64,000 nucleotides of DNA, from NCBI GenBank assembly GCA_028690665.1, contig JAQVAV010000006.1, positions 186,001 through 250,000 on the forward strand. The letters are read 5' to 3'. The notes under the pieces were generated by a model. The model did not search any database and had not been told where the DNA came from. It saw only the letters and a program-made list of their open reading frames with translations. This stretch comes from Paludibacter sp. Its GTDB lineage: Bacteria > Bacteroidota > Bacteroidia > Bacteroidales > Paludibacteraceae. Positions 44,908-53,260 of the stretch are shown piece by piece; positions within the stretch are counted from its first letter, which is position 1; every line of letters starts with the position of its first letter. Position numbers and translations under genes: made by a program.

Positions 44908-47900
44908 ATGAAAAAAATAATGCTGATTTTTATGCTGTTCCCGCTATGGATTTTTGCTCAGGAACATGCTGTATTTCAACATTTTTCAGTGGATAATGGT
45001 CTTTCTCAAAATACAGTAATGGCTATTATGCAGGATAGCAAAGGATTCATGTGGTTTGGAACCTGGGATGGTTTAAATAAATTTGATGGTTACGAATTTA
45101 CTGTTTATAAATCGCATCCCGGTGACCAAAGTACGATTGCCACCAATCGTATCGATTATATTCATGAAGATAAATTCGGATATATCTGGTTCCAGACATA
45201 CGATGGGAAAATACATCGTTTCAATCCGAGAACCGAAAAGTTTTACAGCTTACCTTATGCTACCAATCGTTATACTTATGGGGTAGAACGAAGCAAACGT
45301 TTTATCGAAGCTTCAAATGGAGATTTGTGGATTGCCACAAATGATTTGGGAGCAATTCGGGTTGTCACGAATCCGAAGAATGAGGAGGTGAGTGTTTACG
45401 AGTATTCAACTTTTTCGGACCATTCAATTAATAGCAATTATGTGAATTTTGTGCAGGAAGATAATCAGAAAAATATTTGGTTAGGTACGAATGATGGATT
45501 GTATTGCGTTGCGCCTGAGACCAATCAGATTAAGTCTTATCAGCCCAATGGAGATAACAGAGCAAATGCATTTTACGCATTTTTTAACAATAACGGTTTT
45601 CTGTGGTTTGGAGATAGTAATGGTAATTTGTGGAAATTTTCAGATAGTCAAAATAAATTTAATCTGACACATTTTGCAGACAAAAATAAAATTACGGATA
45701 TTGCTGCTATTGATAAAAATCATTTAATTGTAACATCTAATAAATCAGGATTTTATGTGTATTCAATATCTTCTAAAACTTATCAACAGTTTAGTGAAGT
45801 CAATTCAAAGGATATTACTACCAATAATTTTATTTCCGTAAAAGTTGATTCTTACGGAATTGCATGGCTTGAAGCAGATCAGTCTGGGGTTTTCAGATAC
45901 CGTTTGAGAGATAACTCGTTGAAGCTATTTAGATTAAAAATAGATGATATTAATAAGGTTTCTGTATTACCTAATTTTATTGTTACCGAGGATGTAAATA
46001 AAAAGTTGTGGATAAATCCACAGGGAGGCGGTTTTTCGAAATATAATCGTCAAACGGATGAACTGGAATATTTTTATGATGAACCAGGTTCTCCACAGTG
46101 CAGATTTTCTAATGTTATACATTCGTTTTATTCTGATAGAAAGGGGAATATCTGGTTATGTTCTTATAATAAAGGGTTAGAGAAGATTAGTTTTTACGAT
46201 TCTCAATTTAAACTCGGAAAAGTAAATAAATCGGTTAACTCACTAACATCCAATGAGGTGAGAGCGTTTCATCAACTGACAAACGGTAATATACTTATTG
46301 CTACAAAAGATGGAAGTATTCGGTTTTTTGATGAGAAATTACATGATTTAGGATTTCTGTCGAAAAACGGTTCTTTAAATTCCGGAGCAAAATTGGTTGA
46401 TATGGCCTATTGCTTTCTCGAAGATAGTAAAAAACATATTTGGATCGGAACTAAAGGAGGAGGAGTTTTGAAGCTTATTCAAAAAAATAACGACCCGTTA
46501 AAGCCAGTTTATGACATTCAACGATTTGTGAATAATCCTATGGATAACAACAGTTTATCTAATGATAATATTTATAGTATTATTGAAGATAATTCAAAAA
46601 GGATACTGATTGGAACATTTGGAGGAGGATTAAATGTTGTAAATGAGGATAGCGGAAAAATTAATTTTATTAATTATAAAAATCAATTGAGTGCTTACCC
46701 GATCAATAAATGTTCAAAAATCAGATTTTTATTACAGGACAAAGAGAACACGCTTTGGGTAGCAACTTCGAATGGGATGGTGCAAATAGATAATTTTCTG
46801 ACTCCGAAGATGAGAATGTATTATATTGAAAAACTTCCGAATGTAAGTAATAGTCTGAGTAATAATGATGTACATTATTTTCATATAGATAAAAACAATC
46901 AATTCTGGATTGCTACATTTGGAGGCGGGCTTAACAAGTTGCTATCAAAAGCTTCAGATAAAAAGCCTGCGACATTCGAGAATTATTCTATTAAGAACGG
47001 AATGCCAAACGACATTGTGTTGAGTATTCAGGAAGATAAGAAAGGTAATTTATGGTTAAGCTCTGAAAATAGTATTTCTAGATTTGATACTAAATCGGGA
47101 TTTTTTCAAAATTATGACAGAACCGCCGGTATTGAGAATGCTCATTTTTCAGAAGCTGCCAGCCTTTTTACAAGAAATGGGGAGATGCTCTTCGGGAGCA
47201 ACAAAGGGTATTATTATTTTCTTCCTTCGAAGATTAAGCAAAGTGATGATGTTCCAGCAATTGAATTTACAAAATTTCAACTTTTCAATAATGATGTGAA
47301 AATTGGAGAAACAGGTTCGCCACTGAGCAAGAGCATTGGTTGGTCAGGCGAAATAGAACTTACTCATAAGCAATCTGTTTTCAGCATTGAATATGTTGCC
47401 CTGGATTATTCGAATCCCGAGAAAATTCAATATGCTTTTATGCTTGAAAACTTTGAAACCGATTGGAACTATGTACAAAATCAACGCAAGGCTACATATA
47501 CCAATTTGCCCAAAGGAATTTATTATTTTAAAGTAAGGTCAACAAATAATGAAGGTGTTTGGATTGATAATGAGAAAGTTATAAAAATTGTAATTTTACC
47601 ATCATTCTGGGAAACACCTTTTGCATACTTCATCTACTTTGTCATTTTTGCCTTAGCACTTTACGCTGTTTATTACCTTACAAGCATGTATTCTAAGCTT
47701 AAAAATGAAGTGGTGATTGAGCAAAAGGTAACAGACATAAAATTGCAGTTTTTTACCAATATTTCCCATGAACTCCGTACTCCGTTGACTTTGATTCTGG
47801 GTCCGGTTGAGAATATATTGAAAACCGAAAAAATTAGTGAATCTGCGAAAGAGCAACTGCATATTGTCAAAAGCAATGCCGATAGAATGTTGCGTTTGAT

Positions 47901-49305
47901 TAATCAGATTCTCGATTTCAGAAAAATACAAAATAAGAAAATGAGGCTTAAAATTCAGCCTGTACGTTTTGATCTACTTGTAGAGGAGGTGAGTTCAAAC
48001 TTTACAAAAGAAGCTTTGGATAAACACATTAATTTCAAAGTAAAAAATAATGCGGGAGAAGCGATTCTTTGGCTCGACAGGGACAAGACCGATATGATTC
48101 TATACAATTTGTTGTCGAACGCCTTTAAGTATACTCCTGAATACAAAGCAATTTCATTAATTATAGATAAAATTGGCAATAATGGAGATATTCAGATAAG
48201 GGTTATAGACGAAGGTATGGGAATTCCGAGAGAGAAAAAAAGGTTTCTCTTTGAACGCTTTACATCAGCTAACGAAATTCAGTCTATCAGTAATCAACGT
48301 GGCTCTGGGATTGGACTTAGTTTGGTCAAGGAATTAGTAGATCTTCACAAAGGAGTGATTGAAGTGGAAAGTGATGCCGGTAAGGGAACTACATTTATTG
48401 TTACTTTCAGAAGTGGTAAAGAGCACTTCGGGAATGATGTTGATTTTATTATTGAGGATGAAATTTCGACCAAAGAAAATGTGAATATTCAGCCCCAATT
48501 TGCTTTAAATGAAGTAGAATCTCATTTGGCTACAAAAGAAGCTCCGTTAATACTTGTTGTTGAAGATAATGATGATATGAGAAATTTTCTCCAAAAAATT
48601 CTCAATAAAATATATCGTGTTGAAACTGCCAATGATGGAGATGCTGGTTGGGAGAAAGCCAAAAAGTTAATTCCAGATCTGGTAGTTACGGATTTGATGA
48701 TGCCCAATAAGGATGGATTGGAATTGACAGATTTGATTAAACAAAATGCAGAAACAAGTCATATACCAGTTGTTTTACTCACTGCCAAATCGGCTGTTGA
48801 GAGCCGTTTGCAAGCTTTGAAGAACGGAGCCGATGATTATATTACCAAACCTTTTAGTCCGATATTGCTTGAAGCGCGTATCGAAAATATTATTGAACAG
48901 CGCAAACGGCTTCAGGAAAGATACAGAAAGCATTTGCTTGATCTGGAACCAACAAAAGTTGAAATGGCTTCGCAGGATGAGGTATTCCTTGCTAAGTTGC
49001 TCGATTTTATGGAACGCAACATTGATAACAGTGAGCTTACAGTGGAAGATATGGTTTCTGAAATGGCTTATGGACGCACTGTATTCTTCAATAAACTCAA
49101 AGGATTGACCGGATTGGCTCCAATAGAGTTCATTCGGGAGCTTCGGATAAAACGGGCTGCCCAGCTTCTGAAATCGGGAGAATATAATGTTTCTCAAATC
49201 ACTTATATGGTTGGTATGAGCGATTCAAGATATTTTAGTAAATGTTTCAAAAAGGTTTACGGTGTAACTCCTTCGGAATATAAACGAAATCTTGAAGAGG
49301 AATAG
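44908..49305 (+). CDS. hybrid two-component system regulator (HTCS)
   Basis: 1465 residues in one chain. Signal peptide about 1-18; two-component propeller repeats about 20-780 (FSVDNGLSQNTVMAIMQDSK, SKGFMWFGTWDGLNKFDGYE, repeated DxxGxxW units); Y_Y_Y domain about 830-900; one membrane segment about 907-930; HisKA with the phospho-His near 954 in NISHELRTPLTLIL; HATPase about 1060-1180 with GSGIGLSLVKELVDLH; receiver about 1212-1330 with Asp about 1261 in VVTDLMMPNKDG; AraC-type DNA-binding domain about 1370-1460. HTCS proteins sense glycan fragments in the periplasm and switch on polysaccharide utilisation genes. Here no SusC/SusD or hydrolase gene is adjacent. TATATTTG at 44824-44831 may be its -7 box. 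Confidence 0.95.
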   Translation: MKKIMLIFMLFPLWIFAQEHAVFQHFSVDNGLSQNTVMAIMQDSKGFMWFGTWDGLNKFDGYEFTVYKSHPGDQSTIATNRIDYIHEDKFGYIWFQTYDGKIHRFNPRTEKFYSLPYATNRYTYGVERSKRFIEASNGDLWIATNDLGAIRVVTNPKNEEVSVYEYSTFSDHSINSNYVNFVQEDNQKNIWLGTNDGLYCVAPETNQIKSYQPNGDNRANAFYAFFNNNGFLWFGDSNGNLWKFSDSQNKFNLTHFADKNKITDIAAIDKNHLIVTSNKSGFYVYSISSKTYQQFSEVNSKDITTNNFISVKVDSYGIAWLEADQSGVFRYRLRDNSLKLFRLKIDDINKVSVLPNFIVTEDVNKKLWINPQGGGFSKYNRQTDELEYFYDEPGSPQCRFSNVIHSFYSDRKGNIWLCSYNKGLEKISFYDSQFKLGKVNKSVNSLTSNEVRAFHQLTNGNILIATKDGSIRFFDEKLHDLGFLSKNGSLNSGAKLVDMAYCFLEDSKKHIWIGTKGGGVLKLIQKNNDPLKPVYDIQRFVNNPMDNNSLSNDNIYSIIEDNSKRILIGTFGGGLNVVNEDSGKINFINYKNQLSAYPINKCSKIRFLLQDKENTLWVATSNGMVQIDNFLTPKMRMYYIEKLPNVSNSLSNNDVHYFHIDKNNQFWIATFGGGLNKLLSKASDKKPATFENYSIKNGMPNDIVLSIQEDKKGNLWLSSENSISRFDTKSGFFQNYDRTAGIENAHFSEAASLFTRNGEMLFGSNKGYYYFLPSKIKQSDDVPAIEFTKFQLFNNDVKIGETGSPLSKSIGWSGEIELTHKQSVFSIEYVALDYSNPEKIQYAFMLENFETDWNYVQNQRKATYTNLPKGIYYFKVRSTNNEGVWIDNEKVIKIVILPSFWETPFAYFIYFVIFALALYAVYYLTSMYSKLKNEVVIEQKVTDIKLQFFTNISHELRTPLTLILGPVENILKTEKISESAKEQLHIVKSNADRMLRLINQILDFRKIQNKKMRLKIQPVRFDLLVEEVSSNFTKEALDKHINFKVKNNAGEAILWLDRDKTDMILYNLLSNAFKYTPEYKAISLIIDKIGNNGDIQIRVIDEGMGIPREKKRFLFERFTSANEIQSISNQRGSGIGLSLVKELVDLHKGVIEVESDAGKGTTFIVTFRSGKEHFGNDVDFIIEDEISTKENVNIQPQFALNEVESHLATKEAPLILVVEDNDDMRNFLQKILNKIYRVETANDGDAGWEKAKKLIPDLVVTDLMMPNKDGLELTDLIKQNAETSHIPVVLLTAKSAVESRLQALKNGADDYITKPFSPILLEARIENIIEQRKRLQERYRKHLLDLEPTKVEMASQDEVFLAKLLDFMERNIDNSELTVEDMVSEMAYGRTVFFNKLKGLTGLAPIEFIRELRIKRAAQLLKSGEYNVSQITYMVGMSDSRYFSKCFKKVYGVTPSEYKRNLEEE

Positions 49306-49336
49306 AGGGGATGATTCCTCCATAATTCATTATTGA

Positions 49337-49370
49337 GACTGTTTGCTTCGGGTAAACGGTCTTATTTTTT
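49337..49370 (+). terminator. terminator after the HTCS gene
   Basis: GACTGTTT / AAACGGTC hairpin (one G-T pair) with a TTCG-containing loop, followed by a T-rich run. Confidence 0.8.
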
Positions 49371-49473
49371 ATTAAAATGATAATAATTAAAGAAAGATGG
49401 ATAGAATTTTATGCAGGATTAATTAGATTTGTAAATGTAAAATACAGTTATAACTAAAATTTTAAATAATACC

Positions 49474-50877
49474 ATGAAAATAAAATTTATAGGTGCGGCC
49501 CGTCAGGTAACTGGTAGCAAACATTTAATTACGACTGATTCCGGTAAAAAGATCCTACTGGATTGCGGTATGTATCAGGGTAAAGGACTTGAAACAGATT
49601 CTATGAACCGGAATCTCGGAGTCAATCCAGAAGAGCTTGATTATATTGTGCTATCTCATGCTCATATTGATCATACGGGTTTGATTCCATATATTTATAA
49701 ATCAGGATTCGAAGGCTCTGTTATTTGTACGAATGCAACAGATGATTTGTGTTCGATTATGCTAGCCGATAGTGGTCACATTCAGGAACTTGATATAAAG
49801 TGGTTTAATAAAAAAAGGGCAAAGCACAACCAGCCACCAGTAGAACCTATTTATCGGGTAGAGGATGCGGAAGCTTGCATGAAAAATTTTATTGGAGTAG
49901 GCTATGATAAACGGTATAAAATAGATGAAGGAATTTTTGTAACTTTTACGAATTCCGGACACATGCTTGGTAGCTCGGTTGTCAATCTTGAAATAATAGA
50001 AAATGGAGAAACCAAGCGAATTGCCTATACCGGAGATATTGGAAGACCCCGTAATCGTATTTTACATCCGCCTGTACCTTTTCCCCAGTGTGATTATCTA
50101 ATCACAGAATCTACTTACGGTAATCGTTTGCATTCATCAGAAAATGAACGGGACGAAGATTTATTGAATATTGTGGTCGATACCTGTGTGAAAAAAGCCG
50201 GAAAACTAATTATTCCGTCTTTTTCGATTGGACGTACACAAGAAATTATATTTGTACTTAATAATCTTTATAATGAGGGAAAACTACCTCATATCGATGT
50301 TTTTGTTGACAGTCCACTCTCTGTAAATGCAACTGATATTTTCAGGATGCACCCGGAGTGTATGAACGAAGACGTAAAAGATGTTTTGAAATATGATCCT
50401 GATCCGTTTGGATTCAATTCGCTCAAATACATAAAAAAAGTTGAAGAATCCAAGGCCCTGAATGAGTATGATAAACCCTGTATTATTATTTCTTCATCAG
50501 GAATGATGGAAGCTGGTAGAATTAAACATCACGTTGCCAATAACGTTTCTAACTGGCGAAATACCATACTTATTGTCGGTTATTGTTCTCCAACTTCCTT
50601 AGGAGCTAGAATTCAGCAACCAGGATTACGTTATATTTCAATTTTTGGTGAAATGCATGAAGTGAATGCAGCTATAGCTAAAATTGAAGCTTTTTCGGGT
50701 CATGGAGATTATAAGGAAATGATAGAATTTTTAGACTGTCAGAACAAGAATCTTATAAAAAAGATGTTTTTGGTTCATGGCGATTATGATGTGCAGGTTG
50801 ATTATAAAGGAAAGCTTGAGGATGCAGGCTTTCATGATATAGAGATTCCTGATTCGGGAGACGAATTTAAATTATAA
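49474..50877 (+). CDS. MBL-fold metallohydrolase, beta-CASP RNA-specificity type
   Basis: 467 residues. Metallo-beta-lactamase core with SHAHIDHTGLIPY, GDIGRPRNRILHPP and TFTNSGHMLGSSVV-type motifs (here VTFTNSGHMLGSSVVNLEI), then a beta-CASP region (LIIPSFSIGRTQEIIFVLN, ISSSGMMEAGRIKHH) and a C-terminal RMMBL motif AFSGHGDYKEM with VHGDYD. The family includes RNA endo/exonucleases such as CPSF73-like proteins, so RNA processing is likely but unproven here. TAGATTTG at 49424-49431 may be its -7 box. A strong hairpin follows directly. Confidence 0.92.
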   Translation: MKIKFIGAARQVTGSKHLITTDSGKKILLDCGMYQGKGLETDSMNRNLGVNPEELDYIVLSHAHIDHTGLIPYIYKSGFEGSVICTNATDDLCSIMLADSGHIQELDIKWFNKKRAKHNQPPVEPIYRVEDAEACMKNFIGVGYDKRYKIDEGIFVTFTNSGHMLGSSVVNLEIIENGETKRIAYTGDIGRPRNRILHPPVPFPQCDYLITESTYGNRLHSSENERDEDLLNIVVDTCVKKAGKLIIPSFSIGRTQEIIFVLNNLYNEGKLPHIDVFVDSPLSVNATDIFRMHPECMNEDVKDVLKYDPDPFGFNSLKYIKKVEESKALNEYDKPCIIISSSGMMEAGRIKHHVANNVSNWRNTILIVGYCSPTSLGARIQQPGLRYISIFGEMHEVNAAIAKIEAFSGHGDYKEMIEFLDCQNKNLIKKMFLVHGDYDVQVDYKGKLEDAGFHDIEIPDSGDEFKL

Positions 50878-50915
50878 AAAAAACGGCATTGATTAAAAAA
50901 TCAATGCCGTTTTTG
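50874..50915. terminator. bidirectional terminator between MBL gene and tRNA operon
   Basis: AAAACGGCATTGATT / AATCAATGCCGTTTT stem with a short A loop, A run on one side and T run on the other. Serves the plus-strand MBL gene and the minus-strand tRNA-Tyr/tRNA-Gly transcript. Confidence 0.93.
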
Positions 50916-50921
50916 CTTGAG

Positions 50922-50994
50922 AGCGGAAGACGGGGCTCAAACCCGCGACCCTCAGCTTGGAAGGCTAATGCTCTATCAACTGAGCTACTTCCGC
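50922..50994 (-). tRNA. tRNA-Gly (anticodon TCC)
   Basis: 73 bases on the minus strand. Acceptor GCGGAAG pairs with CTTCCGC, D arm GCTC/GAGC, anticodon stem TTAGC/GCTGA with loop CTTCCAA (anticodon TCC), T arm CGGGTTTGAGCCCCG. The 3' CCA is not encoded. Second gene of the tRNA-Tyr/tRNA-Gly unit. Confidence 0.96.
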
Positions 50995-50999
50995 AAATT

Positions 51000-51097
51000 T
51001 AATGTGCCAATTTTAAAATTCACCAATATGTCAATCTCTAAAATTGACCGAATTAATATTGGCACATTGGCATATTAATCCATTAGCAAATTAGTAG
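51000..51097. repeat. degenerate octamer tandem repeats and inverted repeat between two tRNA genes
   Basis: Five consecutive octamers from 51058 to 51097: ATTGGCAC, ATTGGCAT, ATTAATCC, ATTAGCAA, ATTAGTAG. An inverted copy, AATGTGCCAAT, lies at 51001-51011 and pairs with ATTGGCACATT at 51058-51068; GTCAAT/ATTGAC form an inner hairpin around 51030-51048. Short repeats of this look occur between genes in other Bacteroidota genomes. Confidence 0.65.
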
Positions 51098-51180
51098 TGG
51101 GCAGTGATGGATTCGAACCACCGAAGTCGAAAGACAGCTGAGTTACAGTCAGCCCCATTTGGCCACTCTGGTAACTGCCC
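51098..51180 (-). tRNA. tRNA-Tyr (anticodon GTA)
   Basis: 83 bases on the minus strand, with the long variable arm expected for tRNA-Tyr. Acceptor GGGCAGT/ACTGCCC, anticodon loop with GTA inside CTGACTGTAACTCAG, T arm GGTTCGAATCC. CCA not encoded. First gene after the tRNA promoter. Confidence 0.96.
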
Positions 51181-51200
51181 ATGCTTTTTCAAAAGCGGTG

Positions 51201-51232
51201 CAAAGATATGATTTTTGTTCGGAATTACCAAA
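51201..51232 (-). promoter_or_regulatory. promoter of tRNA-Tyr/tRNA-Gly, overlapping the end of ribH
   Basis: On the minus strand TTTG (51229-51232), 20-base spacer, TATCTTTG (51201-51208). Start predicted near 51194, 14 bases before the tRNA. The TTTG box lies within the last codons of ribH, which is also on the minus strand. Confidence 0.8.
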
Positions 51233-51737
51233 TAATATTGGCCATTTTTATTGCGGTTATTGCGGCCTCAATCCCTTTGTTTCCGTGTATTCCGCCAGCT
51301 CGATCAAGAGCTTGTTGTAAAGTATTGGTAGTGAGTACTCCAAAAATCACAGGACACCCATTCTTTTTCGCATTCAATTTTGAAATTCCATAAGTTACCC
51401 CCTGACAAACATAATCAAAATGAGGAGTGTCTCCCTGAATTACGCATCCGAGTACAATTATTCCTGAATATTTTTTTGATTTTTTGTCCGATTTCTGGCT
51501 GATAAATTCTTTAGCGGCATAAGTCAACTCAAATGTACCGGGAACATGGACGACATTAATATTTTCTTTTTTTACTCCATTGTCGATAAGAGCATCGATA
51601 GCTCCCTGTAGTAGGGCATGGGTTACTTCTGAGTTCCAGTCGGCGACAGCAATTGCATATTGCTGGGTTGAGACAATTTCTTTTGCCGGCATTGTATCCG
51701 GATTATATTCTGAAAGATTTTGATATTGTGTAGCCAT
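51225..51737 (-). CDS. ribH: 6,7-dimethyl-8-ribityllumazine synthase
   Basis: 170 residues. AIAVADWNSEVTHALLQGAI with the substrate Trp/Asn, VHVPGTFELTYAAK, GIIVLGCVIQGDTPHFDYVC (catalytic His) and GVLTTNTLQQALDRAGG. Condenses ribityl-aminouracil with dihydroxybutanone phosphate, the second-last step of riboflavin synthesis; assembles as pentamers or 60-mers. Lies downstream of the TPR gene on the minus strand but a terminator at 51772-51804 separates them. Confidence 0.97.
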   Translation of the reverse strand: MATQYQNLSEYNPDTMPAKEIVSTQQYAIAVADWNSEVTHALLQGAIDALIDNGVKKENINVVHVPGTFELTYAAKEFISQKSDKKSKKYSGIIVLGCVIQGDTPHFDYVCQGVTYGISKLNAKKNGCPVIFGVLTTNTLQQALDRAGGIHGNKGIEAAITAIKMANIIW

Positions 51738-51771
51738 GTTGAATTTGGGAAAAGCTTAATATATTATATTT

Positions 51772-51804
51772 AAAAAAGCTACTTCCGAAGTTCAGAAGTA
51801 GCTT
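51772..51804 (-). terminator. terminator between the TPR gene and ribH
   Basis: AAGCTACTTC / GAAGTAGCTT hairpin (51776-51804); read on the minus strand it is followed by a run of six T. Confidence 0.88.
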
Positions 51805-51828
51805 CCTGCGTATGTAAAATAAAATTAG

Positions 51829-52503
51829 TTATTTCTGAATTCTCGCGATATATTTATCTATATCCGAAGCTTCTGAACTTTTAGGATAATCATTTTTGAT
51901 TTCATTGTAAAGTTTCAGAGCTTTGTCCGCTTTATTTTGAGATTCGTAGATTACTGCCGCCTTTTTTATATATATCGGGCTTATTATTTCATTTTTAGTA
52001 TCCGCTGCTTTTTCAAAATAACTCAAAGCCTTTGATTTATCTCCAAGTTCAACATAGGCATCCCCAGTTAGACCGATAACTACAGTAGACATGTAGCTAT
52101 CGTCGCTATCAAACTGAGAAAGATAATTTATAGCATCATTGTATTTGCCTAATTTATAATAACAAATACCAGCATAAGCAGCAGCCAGATTTCCTGATTT
52201 GGTTAAGCTATATTCAGATACAATTTCTTTAAATCCAATTGAGTTTGCATTTCCTTCAACTGCAATTTTAAATGAATCAACTGTAAAAAATGATTGAGAT
52301 TTGCTCATTTCATTTTCAGCTTCAATTTCGCGGGGTTGAAGATAATAATTTTTGAAACCCAGAACAACCAATACGATGAGGATAATGACGCTTACTCCAA
52401 TAATAATCTGTTTTTGATTTTTCTCAATGAACGCTTCAGATTTGCTCAAAGCTTCCTGTACGTTTTCCAGCTCATCTTGTTTGATATCCGCTTTTTTCGC
52501 CAT
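51829..52503 (-). CDS. membrane-anchored TPR protein (YfgM-like)
   Basis: 224 residues. Residues about 33-55 form one membrane segment (IIIGVSVIILIVLVVLGFKN) after a short charged N terminus, giving a periplasmic domain of TPR repeats: AAAYAGICYYKLGKYNDAIN, GLTGDAYVELGDKSKALSYF and AAVIYESQNKADKALKLYNE. Layout matches YfgM, which links the Sec translocon to periplasmic chaperones in E. coli; whether this holds here is not known. A TACTTTTG box on the minus strand at 52550-52557 may be its -7 element. Confidence 0.85.
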   Translation of the reverse strand: MAKKADIKQDELENVQEALSKSEAFIEKNQKQIIIGVSVIILIVLVVLGFKNYYLQPREIEAENEMSKSQSFFTVDSFKIAVEGNANSIGFKEIVSEYSLTKSGNLAAAYAGICYYKLGKYNDAINYLSQFDSDDSYMSTVVIGLTGDAYVELGDKSKALSYFEKAADTKNEIISPIYIKKAAVIYESQNKADKALKLYNEIKNDYPKSSEASDIDKYIARIQK

Positions 52504-52693
52504 AATAATAAAATATGTGTTTTGTTAATTCCATTTGTATAGAGTTCGGCAAAAGTATAAATTTTCTTTCAGATTACGAAATAAAATGATTAGTTTTTTC
52601 TAAATCCTGTTGTGTATTCTGATAATGGTTATACTAATGTATTTTTTCTTATAAAAAAGGCCTTGGGGTAGTACAATATCAGAATAATATCAT

Positions 52694-52701
52694 TATATTT
52701 G
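52694..52701 (+). promoter_or_regulatory. -7 box of the 6S-like RNA
   Basis: TATATTTG matches TAnnTTTG and predicts a start near 52708, just before the closing stem of the structured RNA. No clear TTTG at the expected distance. Confidence 0.5.
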
Positions 52702-52707
52702 CATCAA

Positions 52708-52898
52708 AGAAAAACGACCGCATTGTTCTGAGATTGGAAAACTCAACACTAAAAAATTAACGAGTAATGTTGGTGTTCAATGGCGGGCTGCACCTTCGGG
52801 TTTCGTCCTAGACGAACGGCAGATTACAAAGATATCCGGCACCTCAAATCCTGATTTTCAGGAGTTTTCTCAATATACAACAATGCGGTTTTTTTTTT
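52708..52898 (+). ncRNA. 6S-like structured RNA (ssrS candidate)
   Basis: About 190 bases without coding potential. A long closing stem pairs CCGCATTGTT (52718-52727) with AACAATGCGG (52879-52888), then after an internal loop GAAAACTC pairs with GAGTTTTC. Inside lies a large unpaired region of about 25 by 20 bases, then a distal arm opened by GGTG/CACC and containing TTCGTC-CTA-GACGAA. Long hairpin, central bubble, terminal arm is the 6S RNA plan, in which the bubble imitates an open promoter and binds RNA polymerase. A run of T follows the closing stem. It could instead be another Bacteroidales structured RNA of unknown role. Confidence 0.6.
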
Positions 52899-52903
52899 AT
52901 GTT

Positions 52904-52933
52904 GGGTGACCTAAGAAGATGGCCACCTTTTTT
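52904..52933 (+). terminator. second terminator-like hairpin after the 6S-like RNA
   Basis: GGTGACC / GGCCACC with one mismatch, loop of about nine bases, six T. Backs up the T run at 52889-52898. Confidence 0.65.
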
Positions 52934-52991
52934 ATTTAATATGGTTTTGCTAAAAATTTATAGGATCAATCGGAACGAGACACAATAACAT

Positions 52992-53031
52992 AAAAAAACG
53001 CTTACGAATTTTTTATCGTAAGCGTTTTTTT
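52992..53031 (-). terminator. terminator of tRNA-Pro
   Basis: AAAAAACGCTTACGA / TCGTAAGCGTTTTTT hairpin, 15 pairs. Lies directly after tRNA-Pro on the minus strand. Confidence 0.92.
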
Positions 53032-53034
53032 ATG

Positions 53035-53109
53035 TCGGGGTAGCGGGATTCGAACCCACGACCCCCTGCTCCCAAAGCAGGTGCGCTAACCGGACTGCGC
53101 TACACCCCG
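53035..53109 (-). tRNA. tRNA-Pro (anticodon TGG)
   Basis: 75 bases on the minus strand. Acceptor CGGGGTG/TACCCCG, D arm GCGC/GCGC, anticodon stem CCTGC/GCAGG with loop TTTGGGA (anticodon TGG), T arm GTGGGTTCGAATCCCGC. CCA not encoded. Confidence 0.96.
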
Positions 53110-53146
53110 TTTTTTCAGGTTTGTTATATTTCCCGAAAAGCGAGTG

Positions 53147-53177
53147 CAAAGATAGACCTTTTTTCGATTATGGCAAA
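53147..53177 (-). promoter_or_regulatory. promoter of tRNA-Pro
   Basis: Minus strand TTTG (53174-53177), 19-base spacer, TATCTTTG (53147-53154). Start predicted near 53140, 31 bases before the tRNA. Confidence 0.8.
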
Positions 53178-53260
53178 CATTTTTATTGTATTTTTGTTTC
53201 AAATAATTCAAAAAAAAGCTTCGACTAATTTTATATTATTGATAAACTGCTATTTATATT

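Noticed and set aside
51058-51097. CRISPR-like array
   Set aside because: Octamers are contiguous with no spacers and there are no cas genes; a simple tandem repeat.
52708-52898. SRP RNA or tmRNA as identity of the structured RNA
   Set aside because: No SRP helix 8 consensus, no tRNA-like acceptor and no tag reading frame; the length and central bubble fit 6S better.
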